From an uncultured Brachyspira sp. (lineage in GTDB: Bacteria > Spirochaetota > Brachyspiria > Brachyspirales > Brachyspiraceae): a stretch of 64,000 nt of DNA. The DNA is taken from the NCBI RefSeq assembly GCF_934747485.1, contig NZ_CAKVGN010000005.1, positions 1 to 64,000 of the forward strand, given 5' to 3'. Positions 52,646 to 61,509 of the stretch are shown in pieces. The first letter of the stretch is position 1. Every line of letters starts with the position of its first letter. The notes under the pieces were generated by a model, which made no database searches, was not told the DNA's origin, and saw nothing but the letters and a program-made list of their open reading frames with translations. Position numbers and translations under genes: made by a program.

Positions 52646-52755
52646 AAGTAAAAAATGATAGTAACCCATAATAATTTATATGTAATATAAATTATTAATT
52701 AGTATAATGGTATTTAACAAAATACTTAAAAATCTTTAATACATAATAAAATTGC

Positions 52756-54747
52756 TTAAGAATCTCTCTTCAATGTTGCTTTGAGGTTTGAGAAAAACTC
52801 TTCTTCGTCCATTGCCATATCTTCTGGGAGGCCTTTTCTCATTTCCTCCAAAAATATTGACGGAGTGCATTCCACATCTCTTCCCTGCTTTTTTCTTTTC
52901 ATGCAGTATGTTAATGTGAGGTGCTTTTTTGCTCTTGTCATAGCAACATAACAAAGTCTTCTCTCTTCTTCTATCTCTCTATCTGATGAACTTTTATGAT
53001 GCGGAAGTATGCCGTCTTCCATACCGCATATATAAACATAAGGAAACTCTAAACCCTTTGCAGCATGTATACTCATAAGCATTACGCCTTTCTTTTTCTC
53101 TTCTTCATTATTTTCCTCTATGCTCATTAAAAGTATTCTGTCCAAATAATTTTTTAGAGTGGCGTTTTTATTTCCTTTCTCATATTCAGCTATACCATTC
53201 ATTAGAGATTCAATGTTTTCTATCTTTTTGCTTCCCTGCTCTTTTGTATCGCTTGAGTTTAATACTTCATTATGATATGCAATTGTGTCTAAAAACTTAT
53301 TAATGTTTTCATAGAGTTTTGGTTTTTCTAATGTGTTTTTATCAACTGTAAAGACTTCATTATAATGATGAATAATATCCAAGAAATCTTTTATGCCTGT
53401 TTTTGCCTTTGGAGGTATATCATCTATATTCTCATAGTCAAGCAATGTTTGATATAATGACACGCCGTTTTTTATGCTTATTTCATTGAGATTATTAATT
53501 GCAACGGCACCAATTCCTCTTTTTGGTATATTAATAACTCTTAAAAGAGAAACCTCATCTTCAGGATTAACAAACAAGTTTAAATAAGCAAGTATATCTT
53601 TAATCTCTTTTCTTTCATAAAACTGAAAAGCACCAACTACAGTATATGGAATGCCTCTAAACCTCAAAGCCTCTTCAAAAATACGCGACTGAGAGTTCAT
53701 TCTAAAAAGTATAGCAAAACTTTCGTAGTTTAAATTTTTGCTTATTGCAGTTTGTGTAATATTCTCTGCTATAAACTGTGCTTCATCTCTTTCATCTTCG
53801 CAAGGCATAATAACAGGTGGTATACCTTCATCATTAACAGCAACAACCTCTTTTGCCTTTCTTTGTGTATTATTGCTTATTACAGCATGTGCCGCTTCAA
53901 GTATCGCTTTAGTGCTTCTATAATTTTTGTTTAATGTGATTATTTTAGCTTCTGGATATTCGTTTTCAAAAGAAAGTATATTTGATACATCAGCCCCTCT
54001 AAAAGCGTATATACTTTGGTCATCATCACCCACAACAACTATATTTTTATATTTTGAAGCTAAAAGACTTGTGAGTTTATACTGTGCTAAGTTGGTGTCT
54101 TGATATTCATCAACCATAATATATTTAAATCTCTCTTGATACTTATCCAACACATCAGGAAAATGAATATATAAATCAATAGTTAAATTAATAAGGTCAT
54201 TAAAATCAACAGCATTATAGCCTTTCAAATAATTCTGATAAACCTCATAAACTCTTTTAGCAATCTTCTCCAAATCATCATGAGGCACTACTTCATTTGG
54301 CTTTATTAAATTATTTTTGTATCTGTCTATATACCAAGCAAAAAGGTTTTCATCATAATTAAGAGTATTTACTTTAACCTCTCTTAAAATATTTCTTATA
54401 AGAGTTCTGCTGTCTGAAGAAGAGTATATACTAAAGTTTTTTTTGTATCCGAGTCTGTCTATATCAAGCTTAAGCACCCTCACGCAAAAAGAATGAAAAG
54501 AGCTAATTACTAATTGTTTAGGTTTTTCTTTAAGCAAAGCAGTTATTCTCTCACGCATTTCATTAGCAGCTTTATTTGTAAAAGTAACAGCAAGTATATT
54601 ATTAGGCTCTATTCCATTTTTTATTAAGTATGCAATTCTCTCTGTAATTACTCTAGTCTTACCGCTTCCTGCTCCAGCCAATGCCAGCATGGGGCCGTTA
54701 ATATGCTCTACAGCTTTTTTTTGCTCTTCATTTAACATTAATGCCAT
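52756..54747 (-). CDS. UvrD/PcrA/Rep-type DNA helicase
   Basis: A 663-residue superfamily 1A 3'-5' helicase. Motifs in order: Q motif LNEEQKKAVEH, Walker A AGAGSGKTRV, Ia VTFTNKAANEM, II VDEYQDTN, III VVGDDDQSIYAFRGA, IV LNKNYRST, V MSIHAAKGLEFPYVYICGMEDG, VI YVAMTRAKKHL. It unwinds DNA in repair and removes proteins from it. At 663 residues it is shorter than E. coli UvrD (720) and nearer Rep/PcrA, and lacks the long C-terminal RNA-polymerase-binding tail. The name uvrD or pcrA cannot be chosen with certainty. A single gene with a weak ribosome site. Confidence 0.93.
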   Translation of the reverse strand: MALMLNEEQKKAVEHINGPMLALAGAGSGKTRVITERIAYLIKNGIEPNNILAVTFTNKAANEMRERITALLKEKPKQLVISSFHSFCVRVLKLDIDRLGYKKNFSIYSSSDSRTLIRNILREVKVNTLNYDENLFAWYIDRYKNNLIKPNEVVPHDDLEKIAKRVYEVYQNYLKGYNAVDFNDLINLTIDLYIHFPDVLDKYQERFKYIMVDEYQDTNLAQYKLTSLLASKYKNIVVVGDDDQSIYAFRGADVSNILSFENEYPEAKIITLNKNYRSTKAILEAAHAVISNNTQRKAKEVVAVNDEGIPPVIMPCEDERDEAQFIAENITQTAISKNLNYESFAILFRMNSQSRIFEEALRFRGIPYTVVGAFQFYERKEIKDILAYLNLFVNPEDEVSLLRVINIPKRGIGAVAINNLNEISIKNGVSLYQTLLDYENIDDIPPKAKTGIKDFLDIIHHYNEVFTVDKNTLEKPKLYENINKFLDTIAYHNEVLNSSDTKEQGSKKIENIESLMNGIAEYEKGNKNATLKNYLDRILLMSIEENNEEEKKKGVMLMSIHAAKGLEFPYVYICGMEDGILPHHKSSSDREIEEERRLCYVAMTRAKKHLTLTYCMKRKKQGRDVECTPSIFLEEMRKGLPEDMAMDEEEFFSNLKATLKRDS

Positions 54748-54879
54748 AAAAAATAAAAAAACCTTTATTTATAAGTTGGAAATTTATTATATATTATAAC
54801 GAAATATATACAAGCATAGTGCTTATTGATTAGAAAATAGTATATATTAAAATTTATTAGGTTTTTAAATTTTATTGTT

Positions 54880-55192
54880 TGTGGTGGCTTTGCCCCTGCG
54901 AAGCGTGCCCTTAGGATAGCACCCCCACTTTTTTTGCCGATAGGCACCTACTTGGTGCGACCGAAGGAAGTACCTTCGGTATTGGTATAAAAGAACCTTA
55001 TATCCTTTGGATACGCTTCGCGAAGAACTGCATTTTTTAGCTCAGATTTAGGTATTACGTTATATTTAATACATATTCCTTATATATAAAAATATGACAT
55101 TTATAAAGCTAAAACACTTGCACTTTTCGCAAAGCGTACCCGGAGGGTAAAAACTTTGACGAAGTCCGTACCGCGTAAGGCGGAAAAGAACT
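54880..55192. repeat. GC-rich hairpin mosaic cassettes between helicase and hydrolase
   Basis: The 54748-55231 gap holds no gene. At 54880-55030: GGCTTTGCCCCTGCG, a GCGTGCCC module, CCCCCACTTTTTTTG, CCGATAGGCACCTACTTGG, CGACCGAAGGAAGTACC and AAAAGAACC. Then a 25-bp unit (TATCCTTTGGATACGCTTCG) interrupts AAGAACC and AAGAACTG. At 55120-55192: GCACTTTTCGC, AAGCGTACCCGG and CCGTACCGCGTAAGGCGG. This copy shows the nesting of modules especially clearly. Confidence 0.8.
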
Positions 55193-55231
55193 ATAAATTA
55201 AATAAATATTGATAAAATATAATTTTATATA

Positions 55232-56113
55232 TTACAATGTTTCAATCCACTTAAAAACTTCGTCCATTATATTGTTGCTGTCCATAGTCTCAAAAAATAT
55301 TCCATTAACTAAATTGTTATGATAAATCTCTTTGTTTTCAAATACAATACATTTAGCCAAGCCATCATTAAAGCTATTAACTTTGTTTGAAAAATTGATT
55401 GAGTTTTGTACATCGCAAATAGGGTCTAATCCTGAGTGTATGCATAACACTTTATTTTTTTCGCTTCCATCTATATAGTTATAAGGGTTTGCCAAATCTC
55501 TGTTATAATTCCATTCAAAAAGCTGATTGAGCATAGGTGTGATAATTTCATTGGTGCATACATTTAAATCTGTTGGACCTCCTAATGAAATATATCCTTT
55601 AAAATTATTTATATCAACATTATACTTTTTTTGCATATCTTTATTATAAACAAGTAAAGCTCCCAAATGAGCACCTGCAGATGAGCCTACAACAACTATA
55701 TCAGAATAATCTATATTTTTTTCTTTTAATATAGAAAGTGCCTTATTAAATCCATTAAATACATCTTCTATTTGAGCTGGGTATTTAGCTTTTTTGCTTA
55801 ATCTATAACCTAATAATATTGCATTAAAACCTTCTTTAGCAAATCTTCTTCCAACGAATCTATATAAATCAGCACTTCCCTCTCTCCAACCGCCTCCATG
55901 TATATATACTATTAATTGTTTTTTTGGCTTTTCATTTTCTTTTAATTGTGCTGGGAAATATAAAATATATTGTCTTTTGTTCTTGTCGTATTTAAATTTA
56001 GTTGGCTTAATTTTTTTATCTGCCTTAATAAAATTAATAGCCATTACAGGATATGATAAATATTCTTTTATTAAGTTTTTATTTTTTTTTGTCTTTTTTA
56101 TTTTATTATTCAT
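55232..56113 (-). CDS. Alpha/beta hydrolase (esterase/lipase, HSL-like)
   Basis: A 293-residue alpha/beta hydrolase. The oxyanion-hole motif YIHGGGWREGSAD, nucleophile elbow VVGSSAGAHLGAL (GxSxG), a likely acid in HSGLDPICD and a His in IYHNNLVNG near the end make a plausible Ser-Asp-His triad. The basic N terminus (KKTKKNKNLIK) with one hydrophobic patch may attach it to the membrane. It is last in a run of three genes (acyltransferase, DUF6320, hydrolase), 30 bp after the DUF6320 gene. The set probably builds or edits an acylated compound. Confidence 0.82.
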   Translation of the reverse strand: MNNKIKKTKKNKNLIKEYLSYPVMAINFIKADKKIKPTKFKYDKNKRQYILYFPAQLKENEKPKKQLIVYIHGGGWREGSADLYRFVGRRFAKEGFNAILLGYRLSKKAKYPAQIEDVFNGFNKALSILKEKNIDYSDIVVVGSSAGAHLGALLVYNKDMQKKYNVDINNFKGYISLGGPTDLNVCTNEIITPMLNQLFEWNYNRDLANPYNYIDGSEKNKVLCIHSGLDPICDVQNSINFSNKVNSFNDGLAKCIVFENKEIYHNNLVNGIFFETMDSNNIMDEVFKWIETL

Positions 56114-56142
56114 AAAAAACTCCTAATATTTATAATATTTTT

Positions 56143-56799
56143 TTATGCATTAAAAATTTTTTTCAAAGATAAAATAAACTCATTTCTAAATAGTATAATC
56201 ATAGTAAGAATAACAATTATACCAGACCCAAAAGCAGCCAAACTACTCCAATATAGAAAATTAAATAGAGGTAAAATAATCATTAATATAGATATAAAAG
56301 CAGCAGAAATTATATAAGAAACATATTCATTAAAATATTTATGGTCTATAATTGCTATTATGAGCATAGAAACATTTAATCCAAGAGATAAAAAAGGCAT
56401 CACATAATTAAAAGACCATTTATAAAAACCGCTGAATATATCTATTATTATCACTAAAGGAAGAAGTATCAAAAACTCTATTAATAATTTTTGCCTCAAA
56501 TAAAATATTGAAGCTGTAAAACATATATAGGTAAAATATGCAGAGGCAACAGACACTATAGATATCATAGCCCAATTATATTTTGAAGAAGTTGATATAT
56601 TAACAAGCATTATAATGATGATAGCACTTACAGCAACTAAAGAAACTATCTTTTTAGCATTAACTTTTTTTATTTTTTTATAATACCAATCATATGAAGG
56701 ATACTCTTCATTATATGTATTTTTATTTTCTACTTCACTAAAACATAATGGGCATTTGTTTGCTTTTATTTCTAATTTACAATTATTGCAATAAGGCAT
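56143..56799 (-). CDS. DUF6320-like zinc-ribbon membrane protein
   Basis: A 218-residue protein. The first 25 residues are a CxxC...CxxC zinc ribbon (CNNCKLEIKANKCPLCF). Residues 60-215 contain about six hydrophobic helices. This matches DUF6320, whose genes travel with alcohol-acetyltransferase-like and alpha/beta-hydrolase genes, as here. ATG 56799 follows GGAG by 9 bp, while the longer frame from 56820 would overlap the upstream gene and its ribosome site. Function is unknown; the ribbon may bind a partner protein. Confidence 0.72.
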   Translation of the reverse strand: MPYCNNCKLEIKANKCPLCFSEVENKNTYNEEYPSYDWYYKKIKKVNAKKIVSLVAVSAIIIIMLVNISTSSKYNWAMISIVSVASAYFTYICFTASIFYLRQKLLIEFLILLPLVIIIDIFSGFYKWSFNYVMPFLSLGLNVSMLIIAIIDHKYFNEYVSYIISAAFISILMIILPLFNFLYWSSLAAFGSGIIVILTMIILFRNEFILSLKKIFNA

Positions 56800-56803
56800 T
56801 TTT

Positions 56804-58068
56804 TTACACTCCAAAATCATTAGAATAAATTTCTGTTTTTGTAACTTTTGAAATATTTTGAAAGAAGTGTTTTATAATATCTGTTTCTATAATTGTTCTA
56901 TTGAATGTAATAGATAATTTATCATCAAAACTGCATAAGCCTACATTTAATGGACTATTTATTGTATTATAAACCACAGCCTCAAAATGATTAATATATT
57001 CTTTCATGTCTTGTGGAAGAATAATATTTCCAAAGTTTGATAATGTGAGAGTTTTTAATTTATCTTCAAATAGCTCAAAATCTAAATTCACCACAAAGTT
57101 TTTTATAAATAATGGAATAAATTTTGTTAACACATTGTTTTCTAATTTTGTGTTTTGATAGATAAAGTTTTCTAATTTTTCTTTTTGAAGTTTTTCTTTC
57201 ATTTCATTAGAAACTATTTTTATAATATCATTAAAGGTTAGTTCATTAGAAGTATTTATTTTTATATTAATTACACCAAAAAAGTTTTTTAAAGATATTG
57301 ATGGAAATATTGTTCTTAAATTAACAGGAATGCATACCACTATATTTTTACCGTCTAATCTATTTTTTATTTTAGCTTCATATATAGAATATGCTAAAAG
57401 CGAAACAATATATGCTGTGATAGTAACATTATATTTTTTGCTTTCTTTTTTAATATTTTCCACACTAACAATTCCATGAACAACATTGTTTCCGTATATT
57501 TTTAATGGTTTGCCTTTTATTAAATAAACATTTTTAATTTTCTTTTCTTTTGTTGTTGTCTTTTTATTTTGTGTGTGCATTTTAAAACTGTCATCATAGT
57601 CGCGAGTTGTATGTATGCTGTCTTTAAATACATCTTCATTAGGGTCGTTAATTTGTTTTCCTGATAATGTTAGATAATGATAAAGCAGAGATTTTAAAAA
57701 ACTTATTAAAGCTGTGGCATCTGCAAGAGAGTGAAAAACTTCTACAGATATTTTATATTGATAATAAACCACTCTAACTAAATAACCATTATTAAGTTTA
57801 TAATTTATATTGTAGCAAGGATAATATTTTTCTTCTTCAACTAATAGTTTTCTATTATTTTCTTCAAAGTAATTCCAAAATAGACCTTTTTTTATAGATA
57901 GGGCAAATGTTGGAAATCTTTTCATTGTGATGTCTAAGGCATTTTGAAGTATTGCTTCATTTATTTTATCTTTTAATATAGCTGATACTCTGAATATGGG
58001 AATGTTTTTTTATTTTTTATAGATACAAAAAGTTTTGCGGCATTATCTAATTTGTATAATTCTTTCAT
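56804..58068 (-). pseudogene. Alcohol-acetyltransferase/condensation-like enzyme, frameshifted in a poly-T tract
   Basis: The intact part (start codon possible at 57925) encodes 373 residues of a condensation-fold acyltransferase: a VEVFHSLADATALISFLKSL stretch with the usual HxxxD motif changed to HSLAD (His-x-x-x-Asp kept), and VCIPVNLRTIFPS. The true N terminus lies upstream: ATG 58068 encodes MKELYKLDNAAKLFVSIKN, then a T7-A-T6 tract (58005-58018, plus-strand sense) shifts the frame by one base. Beyond it the frame of the main ORF continues as IPIFRVSAILKDKINEAILQ, a typical N-terminal part. One base is missing relative to an open gene. It could be a sequencing error, a lesion or a phase-variable tract. 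Confidence 0.7.
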
Positions 58069-58230
58069 TTTTATACTCAATTATAGAATTGATAATTTTA
58101 TAATATAATATTAAATTATTTATTCTATTTTGCAATAATTAAATTTATAAAAAAAGAGTTGTTTTAACCACTATAGTTCTTTTTATTTAATTATTTATGG
58201 GTACTAATTACACTTATTATTCATATAGAT

Positions 58231-58745
58231 TTGTAAATTTTGTTGTTCTTTTTCCCGCCGCTCGCACCCATACCTAAAAGTACTTCCTACGGTCGCAGGC
58301 ACTTCTTTCGGTCGCCCTGAAGGACTCCTTTCAGTCGCGGTGCAGACTTCGTCAAAAGAACCAAAAAGTGCAAATACTATAGCTTTGTATGTTTTTGAAT
58401 ATGTATAAACTATATTGTAATGCCAACATTTTAAGCTAAACAATGCAGCCTTTTTGCTTCTTTGCGGCTGCACCACAGGCACTTCCTTCGGTCGCAAAAG
58501 AAGTTGGGTGCGGGGCAAAGCCCTGCAAATAATAAAAATAAAAAAGTTAAAAATTTTCAGTATATTCTGAAATAAGTATATTTTGTTATATTATTTTTTT
58601 ATTCAACTTTTTCCTGCCTTCGCAGGTACTTCCTTCAGTCGCCCTGAAGGAGACTCCTTTCAGTCGCACCACAGGCACTTCTTTCAGTCGCTTTGCGGAC
58701 TTCGTCAAAGTTTTCGCTCTTCGCCCACGCTTCGCGAAAGTGCAA
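58231..58745. repeat. Large GC-rich hairpin mosaic region
   Basis: The 58069-58806 gap contains no credible gene; open frames here are by-products of repeats. 58231-58382: TTCTTTTTCCCGCCGCTCGC, three consecutive (GC)ACTTC(C/T)TTCGGTCGC-like modules with variants CTACGGTCGC and TTCAGTCGC, then AAAAGAACC. 58440-58540: GCTTCTTTG, CACCACAGGCACTTCCTTCGG and AAAAGAAG, then GGGGCAAAGCCC. 58600-58745: TTTTTCCTGCC with four such modules. It is the densest module array in the window. Confidence 0.85.
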
Positions 58746-58767
58746 ACATTTTAACTCTTCTGCAAAT

Positions 58768-58797
58768 AAAAAACACCCGCTTTTTTAAGCGAGTGCT
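58768..58797 (-). terminator. Terminator of the Na+/alanine symporter gene
   Basis: On the minus strand AGCACTCGCTT pairs with AAGCGGGTGTT (one G-T pair) around AAAA and is followed by TTTTTATT. It lies 10 bp after the stop codon. Confidence 0.8.
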
Positions 58798-58806
58798 TTA
58801 TTATTT

Positions 58807-60180
58807 TTAGTCTTTCATAATTGTTGAAGTAGGGTCCTGTAAATAATCTCTTGTTAGTTTAGCTACTTTTGGAGATAAAATTAAAAGCCCTATTAAGTTT
58901 GGTATAGCCATAAGACCATTCAAAGTGTCTGCTATAGACCATATTAAATCTAATTGAGCAACGGCACCAATTATACCAATAATTAAAAATATAATTCTAT
59001 AAGCATAAGAAGCTATTTTATTTCTTTTAGTGAGATAACCTAAAGCAACAACACCATAATGCGACCAACCAACAAAAGTTGAGAAAGCGAATAATATTAA
59101 TGATACAGTAAGTATTATAGAGCCGGCATGTCCTAAGTTAGCACCAAAAGAGGCAGATATTAATTCAGCACCGTTTAATTTAGTACCTTGATTAGCCTCT
59201 AAGAACATAATAGCCATAAGACCTGTTAAAGTACAAACAAAGAAAGTATCTATAAGCACTTCAAATATACCCCATAAACCTTGCTCTATAGGGTTTTTAG
59301 AGTTGCTGGCACCATGAGCCATAGGAGCAGTACCTAAACCAGCCTCGTTTGAAAATACACCTCTTGCAAAACCAAACTTCATAGCTATCATTATAGAATA
59401 ACCCATGAAACCAGCACCAACTTGTTTCAAATTAAATGCTTCAGAGAATACTCTTTGAAAAGCATGAGGTATTTTATCCAAATTTAAAGCCAAAATAATT
59501 ATTCCAGCAACCAAATATATAACACACATAACAGGAACAAGTTTTTCTGTAACAGTAGCAATTCTTCTAATTCCGCCGATTATTATAACAGCAGTTAAAG
59601 CAACAACAACAATACCGGTAATAATTTTAGGTACTCCAAAATTTTGATAAACAACAGCCGCCATAGCATTAGTCTGAGTCATGTTTCCAGCACCAAAACA
59701 AGCCAAAGCAGCAAAAGCAGCAAATATACTGCCAAGCCAAGGTAAATTAGCACCTTTAGATATATAATACATAGGTCCTCCATGGTGATGACCTTGATCA
59801 TCTTTAACTCTGTAATGAACAGCTAATATAACCTCAGAATATTTTGTAACCATTCCAAAAAAAGCAGCAAACCACATCCAAAATAAAGCTCCGGGTCCTC
59901 CTGCCACTATTGCAGTAGTAACTCCAGCAATGTTTCCAGTACCAACTGTGCTTGCTAATGCAGTACTCACTGCTTGAAAAGGGGTAATATTATCATCAGC
60001 ATCTTGTTTTTTTGCTAAAGAACCAAAAGTATGTTTTACCCATAAAGGTATTTGTGTAATTTGCAAGAAACCAGTTCTAATACTTAAAAATATACCAGTT
60101 CCAACCAATAGGGTGAGCATTATAGGTCCCCATACAAAACCATTGATAATGCCGTTGATTTTTTCTATCATATCAACCAT
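58807..60180 (-). CDS. Sodium:alanine (AGCS family) symporter
   Basis: A 457-residue protein with about ten transmembrane segments. The AGCS signature is clear: FQAVSTALASTVGTGNIAGV, GGPGALFWMWFAAFFGM, HHGGPMYYISKG and GVFSNEAGLGTAPMAHGAS. It imports alanine or glycine with Na+. It is preceded by AAGGAGATTATT and lies about 80 bp downstream of alanine racemase, so the two probably form one transcription unit linking alanine uptake to D-alanine supply for peptidoglycan. An own terminator follows. Confidence 0.93.
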   Translation of the reverse strand: MVDMIEKINGIINGFVWGPIMLTLLVGTGIFLSIRTGFLQITQIPLWVKHTFGSLAKKQDADDNITPFQAVSTALASTVGTGNIAGVTTAIVAGGPGALFWMWFAAFFGMVTKYSEVILAVHYRVKDDQGHHHGGPMYYISKGANLPWLGSIFAAFAALACFGAGNMTQTNAMAAVVYQNFGVPKIITGIVVVALTAVIIIGGIRRIATVTEKLVPVMCVIYLVAGIIILALNLDKIPHAFQRVFSEAFNLKQVGAGFMGYSIMIAMKFGFARGVFSNEAGLGTAPMAHGASNSKNPIEQGLWGIFEVLIDTFFVCTLTGLMAIMFLEANQGTKLNGAELISASFGANLGHAGSIILTVSLILFAFSTFVGWSHYGVVALGYLTKRNKIASYAYRIIFLIIGIIGAVAQLDLIWSIADTLNGLMAIPNLIGLLILSPKVAKLTRDYLQDPTSTIMKD

Positions 60181-60259
60181 AATAATCTCCTTTTTTATGT
60201 AGTTTATTTAAATTTTGATGTACTCCTTAAAAAATATTTTTTTTATTTAAAAGATTTTT

Positions 60260-61366
60260 TTAATCTTTATAAACTCTCTTAACTCTCTCACCAATACGTA
60301 CCAATACTTCATGACTTATAGTATCTATTTTTTTTGCCATAGTATTAGCATTAAGCCTCTCATCATCGCCAAATATTAAAACTTCATCTTCCTCTTTTAT
60401 ATTATCATTATTTCCTATATCTGCCATCATAATATCCATGCATATCTTTCCTACTATAGGATAATATTTGCCGTTTATTTTTACTTCCCAATTATTAGAA
60501 AGCCTTCTTGATATTCCATCACCATATCCTATAGGTATTACAGCTATATTAGTATCTTTATCAGCCTTCCAAGTCATACCATAAGAAACAGTTTCATTCT
60601 TCTTTATTTTTCTAATTAATATAACTTTAGATTTTAAATTAAGTATAGGCTTAAATCCAAAGTCACGCAGCTTCTCTGTATAACCATAAACCACTATTCC
60701 AGCCCTAACCATATCAAAATATGCATTTTTATAATAAAGCAACGCTGCAGAATTAGCAGTATGAGCATTATTTATTTTTATGCCGTTTGTTTTTAATTCA
60801 TTTAAAACATCACTAAAAACTTTTATTTGATTTTCTGTAAACTCTTTTGAAGCATCATCAAACATATCTGAAGCAGCATAATGAGTGTTAATGCCTTCTA
60901 TCTCTAAAGTATTATATGATGAAACTTTTTTTGCTAAGTTTAATACATCTTTTGGCTTTGCTCCCATTCTGTTTAGACCTGTATCTACTTTAATATAGAG
61001 TTTTAACTTTTTATCATGCTTTTTTAAAAACTTGTCATAATCATCTAAACATTCAGCATTGCTTATAATCGGCGTTAAATCATATTTACAAATATATTCT
61101 GATTCGTCTCTAAAATGCTGAAACAAAACAACGATTGGTTTTTTGTTTTTAGCTTCTCTTATCTTTACACCCTCTTCTACAGTAGCAACTCCGAGTGCAT
61201 CCACATTTAATTTTTCTAACTCTTTAGATATTTCTACAATTCCATGACCATAAGCATTGGCTTTTACTACAGCGAGTAATTTAGTTTTTCCTGTCATAGA
61301 ACGAATTATTTTTATATTATTTTCTAATGCTTTTAAATCTATTTCCGCTATATTGCATAAAGACAT
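60260..61366 (-). CDS. alr: Alanine racemase
   Basis: A 368-residue PLP-dependent racemase making D-alanine for peptidoglycan. The PLP lysine occurs in AVVKANAYGHG near residue 40. Other landmarks are KVDTGLNRMG, NAHTANSAALL, DMVRAGIVVYGY, VSYGMTW with the catalytic Tyr, VIPIGYGDGISRRL and VGKICMDIMMADIG. The ATG at 61366 follows AGGAGATAAG; an in-frame ATG 12 codons upstream is less likely. The motif set and length are normal. Confidence 0.95.
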   Translation of the reverse strand: MSLCNIAEIDLKALENNIKIIRSMTGKTKLLAVVKANAYGHGIVEISKELEKLNVDALGVATVEEGVKIREAKNKKPIVVLFQHFRDESEYICKYDLTPIISNAECLDDYDKFLKKHDKKLKLYIKVDTGLNRMGAKPKDVLNLAKKVSSYNTLEIEGINTHYAASDMFDDASKEFTENQIKVFSDVLNELKTNGIKINNAHTANSAALLYYKNAYFDMVRAGIVVYGYTEKLRDFGFKPILNLKSKVILIRKIKKNETVSYGMTWKADKDTNIAVIPIGYGDGISRRLSNNWEVKINGKYYPIVGKICMDIMMADIGNNDNIKEEDEVLIFGDDERLNANTMAKKIDTISHEVLVRIGERVKRVYKD

Positions 61367-61509
61367 CTTATCTCCTAAGCATATCTGAATTTTAGTATAC
61401 ATTTTTACTTTATTATTGTCAATACTGTAATTAGTATTACTATGAAGTATAGTATTATTAATTATATTGTTAATTTTCAGATAAAGATTAAAATATAATT
61501 TTTTATATA

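Noticed and set aside
58204..58518. A 104-codon open frame on the minus strand
   Set aside because: It is formed by concatenated GC-rich repeat modules; no ribosome site and no protein-like composition.
58583..58810. A 75-codon plus-strand open frame
   Set aside because: It lies over the repeat modules and terminator, so it is a by-product of the repeats.
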